From: an uncultured Rhodopila sp.
GTDB lineage: Bacteria; Pseudomonadota; Alphaproteobacteria; Acetobacterales; Acetobacteraceae
Reading direction: 5' to 3'
Length of the DNA: 64,000 nt
Assembly: GCA_903932145.1 (NCBI GenBank)
Contig: CAIZFE010000048.1
Location: forward strand, 1 to 64,000
A program made the translations under genes and the position numbers. The notes under the pieces are model-generated. The model saw only the letters and a program-made list of their open reading frames with translations. It had not been told where the DNA came from and ran no database searches. Of the stretch, positions 35,565 to 44,458 are shown one piece after another. Position 1 is the first letter of the stretch. Each line of letters starts with the position of its first letter.

Positions 35565-36191
35565 TTAGCGGAGGGACAACCGCTCCCGGATGTCCGGCAG
35601 ATGTTCCCGCCCCCAATAAATATCGCCGTCGCACACAAACGTCGGAACGCCAAAGACGCCATCCGCCTCGGCGGATCGGCTGATCGCCTCCACCTCCGCT
35701 TTCAGAAGAGCAGCTCCAGAGATGAAATCCGCCGCGCTGGCGCCAGCGTCAGACAAAATTGCCGCCAGAGCCGCCGTATTTTCGATGTCCAGGCCTCGCC
35801 GCCAGAAACGCGCGAACACAGCGTCGTGGTAGCGGCGGAAGGCGGCGTCGCCGGCACGCTGTGCGAACAGCATACCGGCGCCAGCCAGGGTGGAGTCCCA
35901 GATCTTCTGTGTCCCGCGGATCGTCAGGCCGCGCTTCCGGGCCTGACGGCGGCAATCCATGTAGCTGTAGCGCACGCGGCGCCATTGATGAGCGTTGCGG
36001 TCCTCTTCCAGAACCGCACCCGAGGCATCCACGCGGGCCGACCCCAGATAGAGGGGGATGTCCAGGATGTACGGCCGCCAGTCCAGGCGCACGGCAAAGT
36101 CGCGCTCCAGGTCGTAGGCGAGATCCTTGGCCAGATAGGCATACGGACTCTTGTAGTCCGTATAGACCACGATGGTGCGGCGTTCGGTCAT
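35565..36191 (-). CDS. 2-Hydroxychromene-2-carboxylate isomerase/DsbA-family protein
   Basis: A 208-residue thioredoxin-fold protein of the HCCA isomerase (kappa-class GST-like) group. The active-site region YTDYKSPYAYLA has Ser in place of the CxxC of DsbA, as in HCCA isomerases, and the C-terminus has GVFGVPTFVCDGDIYWGREH. The type enzyme isomerises 2-hydroxychromene-2-carboxylate in naphthalene degradation; many homologues act on unknown glutathione-linked substrates. ATG 36191 has AGGG six bases and AGGA fourteen bases upstream. It is convergent with the kinase, with a 24-base gap. Confidence 0.9.
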   Translation of the reverse strand: MTERRTIVVYTDYKSPYAYLAKDLAYDLERDFAVRLDWRPYILDIPLYLGSARVDASGAVLEEDRNAHQWRRVRYSYMDCRRQARKRGLTIRGTQKIWDSTLAGAGMLFAQRAGDAAFRRYHDAVFARFWRRGLDIENTAALAAILSDAGASAADFISGAALLKAEVEAISRSAEADGVFGVPTFVCDGDIYWGREHLPDIRERLSLR

Positions 36192-36407
36192 CGCCCTGGC
36201 TTCCTGCGACTGTCATGCGACGTCCAGACAAGCACGTTTCCAGGCTAATGCAATCGGCGATCGCCAAAGTCTGGCGCGGGCGCGACACAGTGTCCCGGCT
36301 TACCGAACAGGTACGGGAGGGGCCGGTAAGCCCCTCCGCCTGTGCGTCTTATATCAGGCGATGACTTGCCCGGACGCGCGATAGACTGGCACTGGTCGAA
36401 CCCGGGC

Positions 36408-36610
36408 TTACGCTGCCGACGGGGTTTGATATCCCGCGGCCGTTGTCGGGCGAACCGAGCGACGAAGCCGGAGCCCCGCCAGGAGGGACAAACCGACGGC
36501 GCTGAGGGCGAGAGAGGTGGGTTCCGGGACGGGAGATGCGCCGCCTCGTGGCGCTATGGACGCAGGGTGGGGCGCCAGGGCTATCGCATTTGAGAGTTCA
36601 ACCCTGCCGG
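36408..36610 (-). pseudogene. Remnant of a PEP-CTERM sorted protein
   Basis: The minus-strand frame encodes SPVPEPTSLALSAVGLSLLA followed by GLRLRRS: the VPEP motif, a hydrophobic helix and a basic cluster, which is the PEP-CTERM exosortase sorting signal. Upstream the frame has no ATG, no signal peptide and only about 45 residues, so the body of the protein is missing. The frame also runs about 16 residues past the basic cluster, where intact members end. Exosortase would be needed for processing and is not in this window. Confidence 0.6.
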
Positions 36611-36694
36611 GGATCGTGGCCACTTGCCGCGAGGCGTGCTCCAACCAGGAACGTTGTTTCGCGATCAGCAAGCAATCAAGTGGTTATGGATCAA

Positions 36695-36824
36695 TGATAT
36701 CAAGGATGGCAAATGATTATCGGGGACCGCTCGCTGTCCGTGCGCCGGAGTGATCGCAGGCGTTCGAACCTTGGCTACGCAGCCGCTCGCCCCCGAATCT
36801 TATCATTTGCCATCCTTGATATCA
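36695..36824. repeat. 130-bp element with 23-bp perfect inverted ends
   Basis: The arm at 36695-36717 (starts TGATATCAAGGATGGCAAAT) is the exact reverse complement of 36802-36824. The 84 bases between are GC-rich while the arms are AT-rich. No transposase is present. It resembles a small non-autonomous (MITE-like) element; no flanking duplication is obvious. Confidence 0.75.
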
Positions 36825-37273
36825 GTGATTCTTTGACCGGTAGATCGGCCAGATGCCGCCCCGACACCGAGCGCATCGGGGCCGTATCCAGCGAGGTTAG
36901 GTTGCCCAATCCGTTGTGAGATAAGACCGAGGATGTTGTCCGGTCGCGGTTTGCCGGCCAAAGCGTTCCGGTTGGGTGGCGGCGCGTTCATCGGCCTTCA
37001 AAAAATGCCTCCTTCGGCCGCTTCATAAGATGCCGTCGCCGGACCAGTATTTGAAATGCCATTGCCCTGGGTGGGGCGCCCGGCCGAACCGTCTTGATTG
37101 CCAATGCGACGGTCTCGAAGGACTGCCTGGCAACAGGCAACCGCAGCTAAAATCGGTTCCCGCAACCCCCGGCACATTGTACCAACCAGTCGAAGCCGCT
37201 ATGCCACCGTGCCAGATACCAAACAGGCGCCTCAATTGCCCGGACGCCCCCGCCACCCGATCAGGATTGCGAA

Positions 37274-37483
37274 ATGACCGAACCGACGAGCGAGAAAAAT
37301 CCAGATTTCGTGCGCGGCTGGGACGCCGCGTTGCTGGCCGTCCGCGACTGGCACACCGCGCAAGCGAAGCAGGCCCTGGTGCAGTCTCGCCGATCCCGCT
37401 TCCCGAAAAACCTGGAGCGCGAGGCCGAGGTCTATAAACGCTGCGCCGAAATGGTGATGACGCTGAGTCCCGAGGACGTTTAG
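37274..37483 (+). CDS. Small hypothetical protein
   Basis: A 69-residue protein with AGGA eight bases before ATG 37274. It is largely helical and charged (FVRGWDAALLAVRDWHTAQA, RFPKNLEREAEVYKRCAEMV) with no membrane segment and no recognised domain. The clean ribosome site, codon pattern and compact length suggest a real gene. It stands alone between the decayed region and a palindromic repeat, so context gives no function. Confidence 0.6.
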   Translation: MTEPTSEKNPDFVRGWDAALLAVRDWHTAQAKQALVQSRRSRFPKNLEREAEVYKRCAEMVMTLSPEDV

Positions 37484-37562
37484 GCCGGCGGCGAGCCTGG
37501 ATCGCTCCAGGCTCGTCTGGCGACTTTGTACCAGCCGACAGTCGCGCCGACTCTTTACCCGT

Positions 37563-37676
37563 CGTCATGGCCCGGCTTGTCCCGGCCAACGATCGCCACA
37601 CCGTCAGGGCATAGGTGGCCCGGACACGCCGGGCCATGACGACGGGGCGAGAGTCGGCATCAACTCGGAGTGGTCT
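37563..37676. repeat. Dispersed palindromic repeat, family 1, with tail
   Basis: Arms CGTCATGGCCCGGCTTGTCC and GTGGCCCGGACACGCCGGGC followed by the tail GGGCGAGAGTCGGCATCAAC, as at the start of the window. The tail ends on the last base of the symporter stop codon. It probably replaces a terminator here. Confidence 0.85.
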
Positions 37677-39193
37677 TACTCCGCCAGGATCGGCGCCGCC
37701 GTCACGAACGGCTTCAGCAGCAGCGACAGCACCACCGACACCACAATGTTCGCGATCAGCGACCACAGCGCGATATAGCCGGGGAAACTGACGCCCAGCA
37801 CGGTCACGGTATAGACGGCGGCCTTGAACGAGGTCAGCGAGGCCATCCAGGTGCCCGTGGCGGTTCCGACCACCCAGCCACCCAGCAGGGCCCAGCCGCT
37901 CAACATCCGCAGATACAGCCCCATGATCACCGAGGGCAGCACCTGGATCATCCACAATCCGCCCAGCAACTGGAACTGCAGCGCATACGGCACCGGCACG
38001 AAGATGATGAACACCAGCGCGCCCAGCTTCACCACCATGGAGGCGATCTTGGCCACCTGGGATTCCTCGGCGTTCGTCGCGTGCGGCTTGATGAAGCCGC
38101 GATAGATGTTGCGGCTGACGATGTTGGCGCAGGCGATCGACATGATCGCGGACGGCACCAGCGCGCCGATCGCGATGGCCGCGAACGCGACCCCGGCGAA
38201 CCAGCCGGGGAACACCGACAGGATCAGCGCCGGCACCGCGAAGTTGTTGCCGTAGGTCTTGAACCCGTCGGCGTAGGCGGGGTCCGTCCCGACATGCATC
38301 GCCACCGCCATGTAGCCCAGCAGCGCCAGCAGGCCCAGCACCAGCGAATAGGCTGGCAGGAACGCCGCATTGCGACGGATCGCGCCAGGGCTGGAACTGC
38401 TCAGGATGGCGGTCAACGAGTGCGGATACAGGAACAGCGCCAGCGCCGAACCCAGCGCCAGGGTGCTGTAAATGCTATAGGCGCCATACGTGTCACCGAC
38501 CGGCGCGGCCAGCGTCAGTTTCGCCACCGGCACGGCGGCGAAGATCGGGGCGAAGCCGCCCAGCTTCAGCGGCACGAAGATGGTCACGGCGATGACCACG
38601 ACATAGATCAGCACGTCCTTGACCACGGCGATCATCGCGGGAGCGCGCAGACCAGAGGTGTAGGTGAACGCGGCCAGGATGACGAAGGCGATGATCAGCG
38701 GCAGGTCGCCGATCCAGCCTTCTCCGCTGACGCCCATCGCGCCGATCACCACCTGCATGCCGACCAACTGCAGCGCGATATACGGCATGGTGGCGACAAG
38801 GCCGGTGACTCCGACCGCCAAGGCCAGCCATTTATTGCCATACAGACCGAGCACCACGTCCGAGGACGTGACGTAGCCGTGCTTGTGGGCCAGCGACCAA
38901 AGCCGCGGAAAGATCAGATACAGGAACGGATAGATCATCACCGTATAGGGCACGGCGAAGAAACCGAGCGCGCCGGCGCCATAGACCAGGGCCGGAATGG
39001 CGATGAAGGTGTAGGCGGTATACAGATCGCCGCCCATCAGGAACCAGGTGACCCAGGTGCCGAAACGGCGGCCGCCGAGGCCCCACTCGTGCAGTTGGGT
39101 CAGGTCTCCGGCGCGCCAGCGGGCGGCCGCGAAACCGAGCCCTGTGACGAAGACAAACAGGGCGATGAAGACGGTGAGTGCGGGCCAGTTCAT
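37676..39193 (-). CDS. Sodium:solute symporter family (SSS) permease
   Basis: A 505-residue inner-membrane symporter with about 13 hydrophobic helices. The N-terminal region GLGGRRFGTWVTWFLMGGDL and the segment GFFAVPYTVMIYPFLYLIF fit the SSS (SLC5-like) group, and the Ser/Ala-rich AILSSSSPGAIRRNAAFLPA fits the sodium-site region in TM8. Together with the small DUF3311 protein upstream (10-base gap) it matches MctP-type monocarboxylate permease pairs, so lactate/pyruvate or related acids are likely. ATG 39193 has AAGGA eight bases upstream. A palindromic repeat follows the stop codon directly. Confidence 0.9.
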   Translation of the reverse strand: MNWPALTVFIALFVFVTGLGFAAARWRAGDLTQLHEWGLGGRRFGTWVTWFLMGGDLYTAYTFIAIPALVYGAGALGFFAVPYTVMIYPFLYLIFPRLWSLAHKHGYVTSSDVVLGLYGNKWLALAVGVTGLVATMPYIALQLVGMQVVIGAMGVSGEGWIGDLPLIIAFVILAAFTYTSGLRAPAMIAVVKDVLIYVVVIAVTIFVPLKLGGFAPIFAAVPVAKLTLAAPVGDTYGAYSIYSTLALGSALALFLYPHSLTAILSSSSPGAIRRNAAFLPAYSLVLGLLALLGYMAVAMHVGTDPAYADGFKTYGNNFAVPALILSVFPGWFAGVAFAAIAIGALVPSAIMSIACANIVSRNIYRGFIKPHATNAEESQVAKIASMVVKLGALVFIIFVPVPYALQFQLLGGLWMIQVLPSVIMGLYLRMLSGWALLGGWVVGTATGTWMASLTSFKAAVYTVTVLGVSFPGYIALWSLIANIVVSVVLSLLLKPFVTAAPILAE

Positions 39194-39203
39194 GGCGGCG
39201 TCC

Positions 39204-39410
39204 TTAATGTTCGACTTTGTAGACGATGCCGGCAATGACGGCGGACAGGATCACCCAGGCAAGCTGATACCAGTAATAGAACGGAAATCCGAACAGTTCG
39301 GGCGTCAGACGGTTGTAGGACGAAACCCACAGCATCGAGATGAACGGCAAAATGAACAGAACACGGATCCAGTGCCGCTTCGGTTCGCTGCCCGGCTGAG
39401 ACGCCATCAT
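39204..39410 (-). CDS. DUF3311 small membrane protein
   Basis: A 68-residue protein with two hydrophobic helices (VLFILPFISMLWVSSYN and WYQLAWVILSAVIAGIVY) separated by RLTPELFGFPFYYW, the DUF3311 pattern. Members are small partners encoded next to SSS-family symporters; a role in assembly or stability of the permease is inferred. ATG 39410 has AAGGA five bases upstream; the longer frame starting at 39476 is not supported. It is the first gene of a two-gene operon with the symporter. Confidence 0.88.
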   Translation of the reverse strand: MMASQPGSEPKRHWIRVLFILPFISMLWVSSYNRLTPELFGFPFYYWYQLAWVILSAVIAGIVYKVEH

Positions 39411-39739
39411 CGTTTCCTTCCCTGATCTCTCGATTTCGAGAGGTGCCACAAACGGCGCTTCAATCAGAAAAGTCATTGCGCGTCAAACGGTTCCGGCGGT
39501 GTCGGCCGATAGAGTCGGCCGTTTCAATCCGGAAGGCCGACCGGGCGGCAGTTCTCGCTTTTGCACAGCGGATGCCGTTACCAACGCCGTCATGGCGGGC
39601 CCTTCGCCCGCCATGACGAAAGCAGCGTCCGGAACGCAATATGCCAAATCGAGACCTGCTGGCGGGTCAGAGGCAGGGCATGACAGACAAAGGCCGGACC
39701 TAACGACCGGAACAGAGACTCGGCTTCCGCGCCCCCCGC
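39411..39739. other. Intergenic region with one palindrome
   Basis: About 330 bases between two minus-strand genes. It contains the hairpin at 39588-39618. No gene is supported. Promoter elements for the DUF3311 operon probably lie near 39420-39500. Confidence 0.6.
39588..39618. repeat. Short perfect palindrome related to the dispersed repeats
   Basis: CGTCATGGCGGGC and GCCCGCCATGACG are perfect 13-base arms with a 5-base loop (CCTTC). The outer CGTCATGG is shared with families 1 and 2, the centre differs. It could fold as a strong hairpin downstream of recQ. Confidence 0.85.
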
Positions 39740-41605
39740 TCAGCCCCGCTTCACCAATCCATTCGGCACTTGCGCCGACAACACCCCCAGCACAAACCGG
39801 CCATACCGGTCCAGCTTGGACGCGCCGACGCCCTTGATCTGAGCCAACTCGTCCAGACTGCCCGGCCGCACCGCGGCGATCTCGCGCAGCACCGAATCAT
39901 GGAAGATCACATACGGAGGGATCGACTGGCCCTTCGCCTCGGCCAGCCGCCACAGCCGCAGCGCTTCATACGACGTCGCGGCTTGAGCGGCATTGCCGGG
40001 GGCCACCGGCGTCGCCCCGGTGGCCGCGCGTCCCCGCTCCGGCCGCTCTGCCCGCACAGCCCGAGGTGCATCCTGACGCAAAATCACGGTCTTTTCGCCG
40101 CGCAGGATCGGCCGGGCTTCTTCCTCGACAAGAAACAGTCCGCCATGCCCTTCGGTATCGACGTCCAGCGCCCGCAGCGCGATCAACTGCCGGATCAGGC
40201 CGCGCCAATACGTCGCGGCGTGCGCGTGTCCGACGCCGAACGTGCGCAGCTTGTCGTGTTTGTGCCGAACGATCCCCTCGGTCGACTCACCGCGCAGCAC
40301 CGCCACGATATGCGCGGCCCCGAATATCTGGTCGGTGCGATACACCGCCGACAGCACCATCTGAGCCTCGGTCGAGGCGTCAACCGTGATCGGCGGTACC
40401 TCGCAATTATCGCAGTGGCCGCATTCGCAAGCCAGCGTCTCGCCGAAACAGGTCAGCAACGACTTCGTGCGGCAGGTCACCGCCTCGGTCAGGGCGATCA
40501 TTTCCTCCAGCTTGGTCCGCATCACCCGCTTGCGGGCCTCCGGCGCGGCCGACTGAGCCAGCCAATGCCGCGCCTGGGCGACATCCTGGCCGCCGTACAG
40601 CAACAGCGTGTCGGCTGGATCGCCGTCGCGGCCGGCGCGGCCGATCTGCTGATAATACGCCTCCGGACTGTCCGGCATATCCAGATGCACCACGAACCGC
40701 ACATCCGGCCGGTCGATCCCCATGCCGAACGCGATCGTCGCGACCATCACCAGCGGCTCCCCCGACCGGAAGCGCATCAGCGAGTCGCGCTTGAGCAGCG
40801 GATCAAGCCCGGCATGGAACGGCAGCGCCGGATACCCCTTCTCATTCATCCGAGCCGCCATCTGCTCGGTCTTCTTGCGGCTGCCGCAATAGACGATGCC
40901 GCACTCGCCCCGATGTTGCTTCAAAAACTCGAACAGTTGCGCGGTTTCGCCGCCCTTCGGCAAAGCGGACAGGCGCAGATTGGGGCGATGGAAGCTGGAG
41001 ACGAACACCTTCGCCCCTTCCATCCGCAGCGCCGTCAGAATGTCCTGTTGCGTGCGCGGATCGGCGGTGGCGGTCAACGCGACGCGCGGCACGCCGGGGA
41101 ACAGGTCGGGCAGCCGGGTCAGTTCGCGGAATTCGGGCCGGAACTCGTGGCCCCATTGCGACACGCAGTGCGCTTCATCCACGGCGACCAGCGCCAGCGG
41201 GACATTGGCCAGCCGCTCCGGCGTGCCATAGCCCAGCAGCCGTTCGGGCGAGACATACAGCAGGTCAAGATGGCCCTCGATCAGGTCGCGCGAAATCTTG
41301 CGCGCCTCGGCCGGGTCGATTTCGGAATGCAGGGCACCGGCGTTGACCCCGACCTGACGCAGCGCCGCCACCTGATCGTCCATCAACGCGATCAGCGGCG
41401 AGACGATCACCGCCGTGCCTGGACGGCAGAGGGCCGGCACCTGGTAGCAGATGCTCTTGCCGCCGCCGGTCGGCATCAGCACCAGCGCGTCGCCGCCGGC
41501 CACGACATGGCGCACCGCCGCATCCTGCTGGCCGCGAAAGCCGGGGAAGCCGAAAACCTGGCGCAGCACCTGCGCGGGATCGTTGAGGATTGGGTCGGCT
41601 AACAT
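39740..41605 (-). CDS. recQ: ATP-dependent DNA helicase RecQ
   Basis: A 621-residue 3'-5' helicase of recombination and repair. Seen in order: motif 0 FRGQQDAAV, Walker [13 protein letters not shown], motif [20 protein letters not shown], motif III ALTATAD, motif [15 protein letters not shown], motif [16 protein letters not shown], motif [12 protein letters not shown]. The zinc region is [12 protein letters not shown] followed by CGHCDNC. A winged-helix region follows, and a single HRDC domain ends the protein (about 550-610, [17 protein letters not shown]). ATG 41605 is chosen; a GTG eight codons earlier is also possible. The gene stands alone on the minus strand. Confidence 0.97.
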   Translation of the reverse strand: MLADPILNDPAQVLRQVFGFPGFRGQQDAAVRHVVAGGDALVLMPTGGGKSICYQVPALCRPGTAVIVSPLIALMDDQVAALRQVGVNAGALHSEIDPAEARKISRDLIEGHLDLLYVSPERLLGYGTPERLANVPLALVAVDEAHCVSQWGHEFRPEFRELTRLPDLFPGVPRVALTATADPRTQQDILTALRMEGAKVFVSSFHRPNLRLSALPKGGETAQLFEFLKQHRGECGIVYCGSRKKTEQMAARMNEKGYPALPFHAGLDPLLKRDSLMRFRSGEPLVMVATIAFGMGIDRPDVRFVVHLDMPDSPEAYYQQIGRAGRDGDPADTLLLYGGQDVAQARHWLAQSAAPEARKRVMRTKLEEMIALTEAVTCRTKSLLTCFGETLACECGHCDNCEVPPITVDASTEAQMVLSAVYRTDQIFGAAHIVAVLRGESTEGIVRHKHDKLRTFGVGHAHAATYWRGLIRQLIALRALDVDTEGHGGLFLVEEEARPILRGEKTVILRQDAPRAVRAERPERGRAATGATPVAPGNAAQAATSYEALRLWRLAEAKGQSIPPYVIFHDSVLREIAAVRPGSLDELAQIKGVGASKLDRYGRFVLGVLSAQVPNGLVKRG

Positions 41606-41820
41606 TCCGGCGTTGGAGACTCCAGGCACAGCGCCCGAATCGCCAGGGCCGCATCGTGCAGTCTTGTTATAGGGGACTGAATGGGCGTGTCGCCATTGCA
41701 GTCTCGGTCAGGAGGCATGCGATTTCGCCGTCAGCGCGTAAACGTGGCTTCAAGGCGCACTAATCCCTGTATAACGACGCGGCGAATTGAGACATACTGC
41801 CGTTACAGTCGGGCAGCAGG

Positions 41821-42252
41821 ATGCGATCCATGATGTCAAAAACCATATCTGTCTTCGGCCGAACCGCCTTCGCGCTGGCATTGCTGGTGACGCTGGTTGG
41901 TTGGACGAGCCATCCGGCACAGGCGCGGGTGTTTATCGGCCTCGGCATTCCGTTGTATGGCCCCGGCTACTACTACCCGCCGCCGGTCTATTATCCGCCG
42001 CCGCCGGTGTATTATGCGCCCCCGCCGCCGGCCTATTATCCGCCACCGCAAGGCTACGCGCCCCCCGCGGGATACGCGCCGTCGCAATCCTATGTGCCCC
42101 CACCCGCCGCGGTAGCGCCAGCCGGTTCAAGTGCCGGCCAGGCCTGTTATGCCGGTGCCTATGTCTGCCCGATGGATCGTCCGGTTGCCTCCGGCGGCAA
42201 CTGCTATTGCCCCGGTAACGGTGGGCAACGGGTACTGGGTCACGCGAGCTGA
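41821..42252 (+). CDS. Exported Tyr/Pro-rich protein
   Basis: A 143-residue protein with a signal peptide (residues about 10-34, cleavage near HPAQA), then a region of about 60 residues built of YYPPP, YAPPP and GYAPP units, and a C-terminal part with four Cys (QACYAGAYVCPMD, NCYCPGNGG). Pro/Tyr-rich repeats occur in surface or wall-associated proteins; the Cys-rich end may be disulphide-bonded. GGATG-type ribosome signal overlaps ATG 41821; MSK at 41833 is an alternative start. The TGA overlaps the ATG of the GH15 gene by one base, so the two are coupled. Confidence 0.75.
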   Translation: MRSMMSKTISVFGRTAFALALLVTLVGWTSHPAQARVFIGLGIPLYGPGYYYPPPVYYPPPPVYYAPPPPAYYPPPQGYAPPAGYAPSQSYVPPPAAVAPAGSSAGQACYAGAYVCPMDRPVASGGNCYCPGNGGQRVLGHAS

Positions 42253-44159
42253 TGGCGGGGGGCCAGGCCGGTCCCCATCGCTCGCGACACCCCAGAAGCG
42301 CCGCTGATGGTTCTGCCTCGGAACGAGCCGAGGCCGCGACGAGTCGGTTCCGGCCCGCTGCCATTGAGGATTATGCTCTGATCGGTGACTGCCACACTGC
42401 CGCCCTGATCGACAAAACCGGGTCGATCGACTGGCTGTGCTGGCCCCGCTTCGACAGCCCCGCCTGTTTCGCCGCTCTGCTCGGTCGTTCCGACAACGGG
42501 CGCTGGCAGATTGCGCCGGTCGAGACCCCTGCCCACGTGACACGGCACTATTGGCCCGAAACCATGATCCTGGAGACGGTGTTCGAAACCGGGTCCGGGT
42601 CGGTGGCCCTGATCGACTTCATGGCGATCGACAAAGCCTCGGTTGTCCGAATCGTCGAGGGACGCACCGGGTCGGTGGAGATGCGTTTCGACTTGTCCCT
42701 GCGCTTCGAATACGGATCGGCGGTGCCGTGGGTGACGCGACTGAACCACGGCAGCGGCATCCGGGCGATTGCCGGCCCCGATCAGGTCGTGCTGCAAAGC
42801 GACGTCAAGCTGCATGGCAAAGCGATGACCACCGTGGCTTCCTTCACCGCGACGCCAGGCCACCGCACCCGTTTCGCCCTGACGCACGCGGCATCTCATA
42901 TGGCCCAGCCGGTGCCCCCTGTGGCGGATCAGGCGCTCGATGCAACCAAGGATTACTGGACCGCGTGGTCCGGCTCCTGCACCTATCACGGCCCATACCG
43001 GACGGACGTACAGCGGTCATTGTTGACGCTGAAGGCCCTTAGTTACGCACCAACCGGCGGCATTGTCGCCGCGCCGACAACATCATTGCCGGAACAGCCG
43101 GAAGGCGCGCGCAACTGGGACTATCGCTTCTGCTGGCTGCGCGACGCAACCTTCACGCTCATGGCCCTGATGCATGCCGGGTATCGCGAGGAAGCGCAGG
43201 CCTGGGGTGCCTGGCTCCGCCGCAGTGTCGCGGGAACCCCGTCTCAGATCCAAACCCTGTACGGGATCGCCGGTGAGCGCTGGATGCAGGAATGGGAGGT
43301 CCCCTGGCTTGCCGGCTATCGCGGCGCCACTCCGGTTCGGGTCGGCAACGCCGCCAGCACGCAGCTACAACTCGACGTTTACGGCGAACTGATCGACGCC
43401 CTCTACCAGGAAACCGCGTTCGGCCTGGTCAAACCGACGGCCGGCTGGGACCTGCAACGCGCTCTGATCGGCCATCTGGAGACCGTCTGGATGCAGCCGG
43501 ACGAAAGTATATGGGAGGTCCGCGGCGGCGCGCAGAACTTCACGTTCTCCAAGGCGATGGTTTGGGTGGCCCTGGACCGGGTGATCCGCGGCGCCGAGAC
43601 CTTCGGTCTTCCCGCCCCGCTGGACCGTTGGCGCGCCTTGCGAACCCGCGTGCATGAGACAGTCTGCGAGGCGGGATACAATACGGAACTTGGAACGTTC
43701 GTGCAGTGTTTTGGCGGCGATACCCTGGACGCCAGTCTGCTGCTGCTGCCGATCATTGGTTTCCTGCCGCCGGACGACCCCAGAATTCAGCGCACCGTCG
43801 CGGCGATCGGACGCGACCTGATGGTGGACGGCCTGATCCGCCGCTACCGCACCACCGAAACGAAAGACGGCTTACAGGGCGACGAAGGCGTCTTCCTGGC
43901 GTGCAGTTTTTGGTACGTGGACAATCTGGTCCTACAGGGCCGGCAGCAGGAAGCCCGCGCCCTGTTCGACCGGTTACTGAAATTGACAAACGATGTCGGG
44001 CTGCTGGCCGAGGAGTACGACCCGGTGGGCAAGCGGCAGCTCGGAAATTTCCCGCAGGCGTTCTCGCATTTGGCGTTGATCAATAGCGCCATGAACCTGG
44101 GTTCGGATGCCGGCCCGGCGGCGCGGCGAAGCGCCGGCGGTGAGGCTACCGCACCCTAG
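42252..44159 (+). CDS. Glycoside hydrolase family 15 protein (glucoamylase/trehalase type)
   Basis: A 635-residue enzyme: an N-terminal beta-rich domain (IEDYALIGDCHTAALIDKTG, then SIDWLCWPRFDSPACFA, residues about 40-240) and an (alpha/alpha)6 barrel (about 270-620) with NWDYRFCWLRDATFTLMAL and catalytic-region segments TKDGLQGDEGVFLACSFWYV and LAEEYDPVGKRQLGNFPQAF, where the two general acid/base Glu residues are expected. The architecture is that of bacterial GH15 enzymes including trehalases, which release glucose. There is no signal peptide, so it acts in the cytosol. It follows an exported Tyr/Pro-rich protein with overlapping stop and start codons. Confidence 0.92.
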   Translation: MAGGQAGPHRSRHPRSAADGSASERAEAATSRFRPAAIEDYALIGDCHTAALIDKTGSIDWLCWPRFDSPACFAALLGRSDNGRWQIAPVETPAHVTRHYWPETMILETVFETGSGSVALIDFMAIDKASVVRIVEGRTGSVEMRFDLSLRFEYGSAVPWVTRLNHGSGIRAIAGPDQVVLQSDVKLHGKAMTTVASFTATPGHRTRFALTHAASHMAQPVPPVADQALDATKDYWTAWSGSCTYHGPYRTDVQRSLLTLKALSYAPTGGIVAAPTTSLPEQPEGARNWDYRFCWLRDATFTLMALMHAGYREEAQAWGAWLRRSVAGTPSQIQTLYGIAGERWMQEWEVPWLAGYRGATPVRVGNAASTQLQLDVYGELIDALYQETAFGLVKPTAGWDLQRALIGHLETVWMQPDESIWEVRGGAQNFTFSKAMVWVALDRVIRGAETFGLPAPLDRWRALRTRVHETVCEAGYNTELGTFVQCFGGDTLDASLLLLPIIGFLPPDDPRIQRTVAAIGRDLMVDGLIRRYRTTETKDGLQGDEGVFLACSFWYVDNLVLQGRQQEARALFDRLLKLTNDVGLLAEEYDPVGKRQLGNFPQAFSHLALINSAMNLGSDAGPAARRSAGGEATAP

Positions 44160-44458
44160 TCTTGCGCCGGAATCAAGATTTCCAGCACGTCGGCCATATG
44201 ATCGAACAGCATGGTGCGCCCCATCGCCGGCTGCACGACAATGCCGTCGCAGGACCGCCAGATCATCCAGCGGCAAAAGGCCCGCTTCGGGTCGTACAAG
44301 CCAAGGAGTTCTTCATACTCATCACCATCGGCACAAACATCCAGGTCGATCGCCAGGCGCAGTTCATGAAAATCGGCCCATCCGCGCATCATCACCAGAT
44401 CCGGAATATCAAACGACAGTCCTGTGGGGACCTTAAAAGTCAGGGGCGGTAATTGCAT
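44156..44458 (-). CDS. Hypothetical protein
   Basis: A 100-residue acidic, soluble protein of unknown family. The ATG at 44458 is set by a strong AAGGAGG five bases upstream; the frame five codons longer lacks it. The sequence has a regular alternation (LTFKVPTGLSFDIPDLVMMR, HELRLAIDLDVCADGDEYEE, FCRWMIWRSCDGIVVQPAMG), which suggests an alpha/beta fold. It is convergent with the GH15 gene and overlaps it by four bases. Its strong ribosome site suggests it is expressed well. No function can be named. Confidence 0.7.
   Translation of the reverse strand: MQLPPLTFKVPTGLSFDIPDLVMMRGWADFHELRLAIDLDVCADGDEYEELLGLYDPKRAFCRWMIWRSCDGIVVQPAMGRTMLFDHMADVLEILIPAQD

Larger units (their letters stand above)
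36192..37273. other. Decayed intergenic region
   Basis: More than 1 kb with no intact gene. It holds a PEP-CTERM remnant (36408-36610) and a 130-base element with 23-base inverted ends (36695-36824). Other frames are short and without recognised motifs. This looks like a scar of lost genes. Confidence 0.65.

Noticed and set aside
36803-36991. 62-residue minus-strand frame ending in the inverted repeat
   Set aside because: No ribosome site and no resemblance; its C-terminus is encoded by the repeat arm.
37670-39238. 522-residue plus-strand frame opposite the symporter
   Set aside because: Shadow frame full of HRHR/DQR repeats from the antisense of membrane-protein codons.
39770-41602. 610-residue plus-strand frame opposite recQ
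   Set aside because: Antisense of RecQ with no motif of its own.
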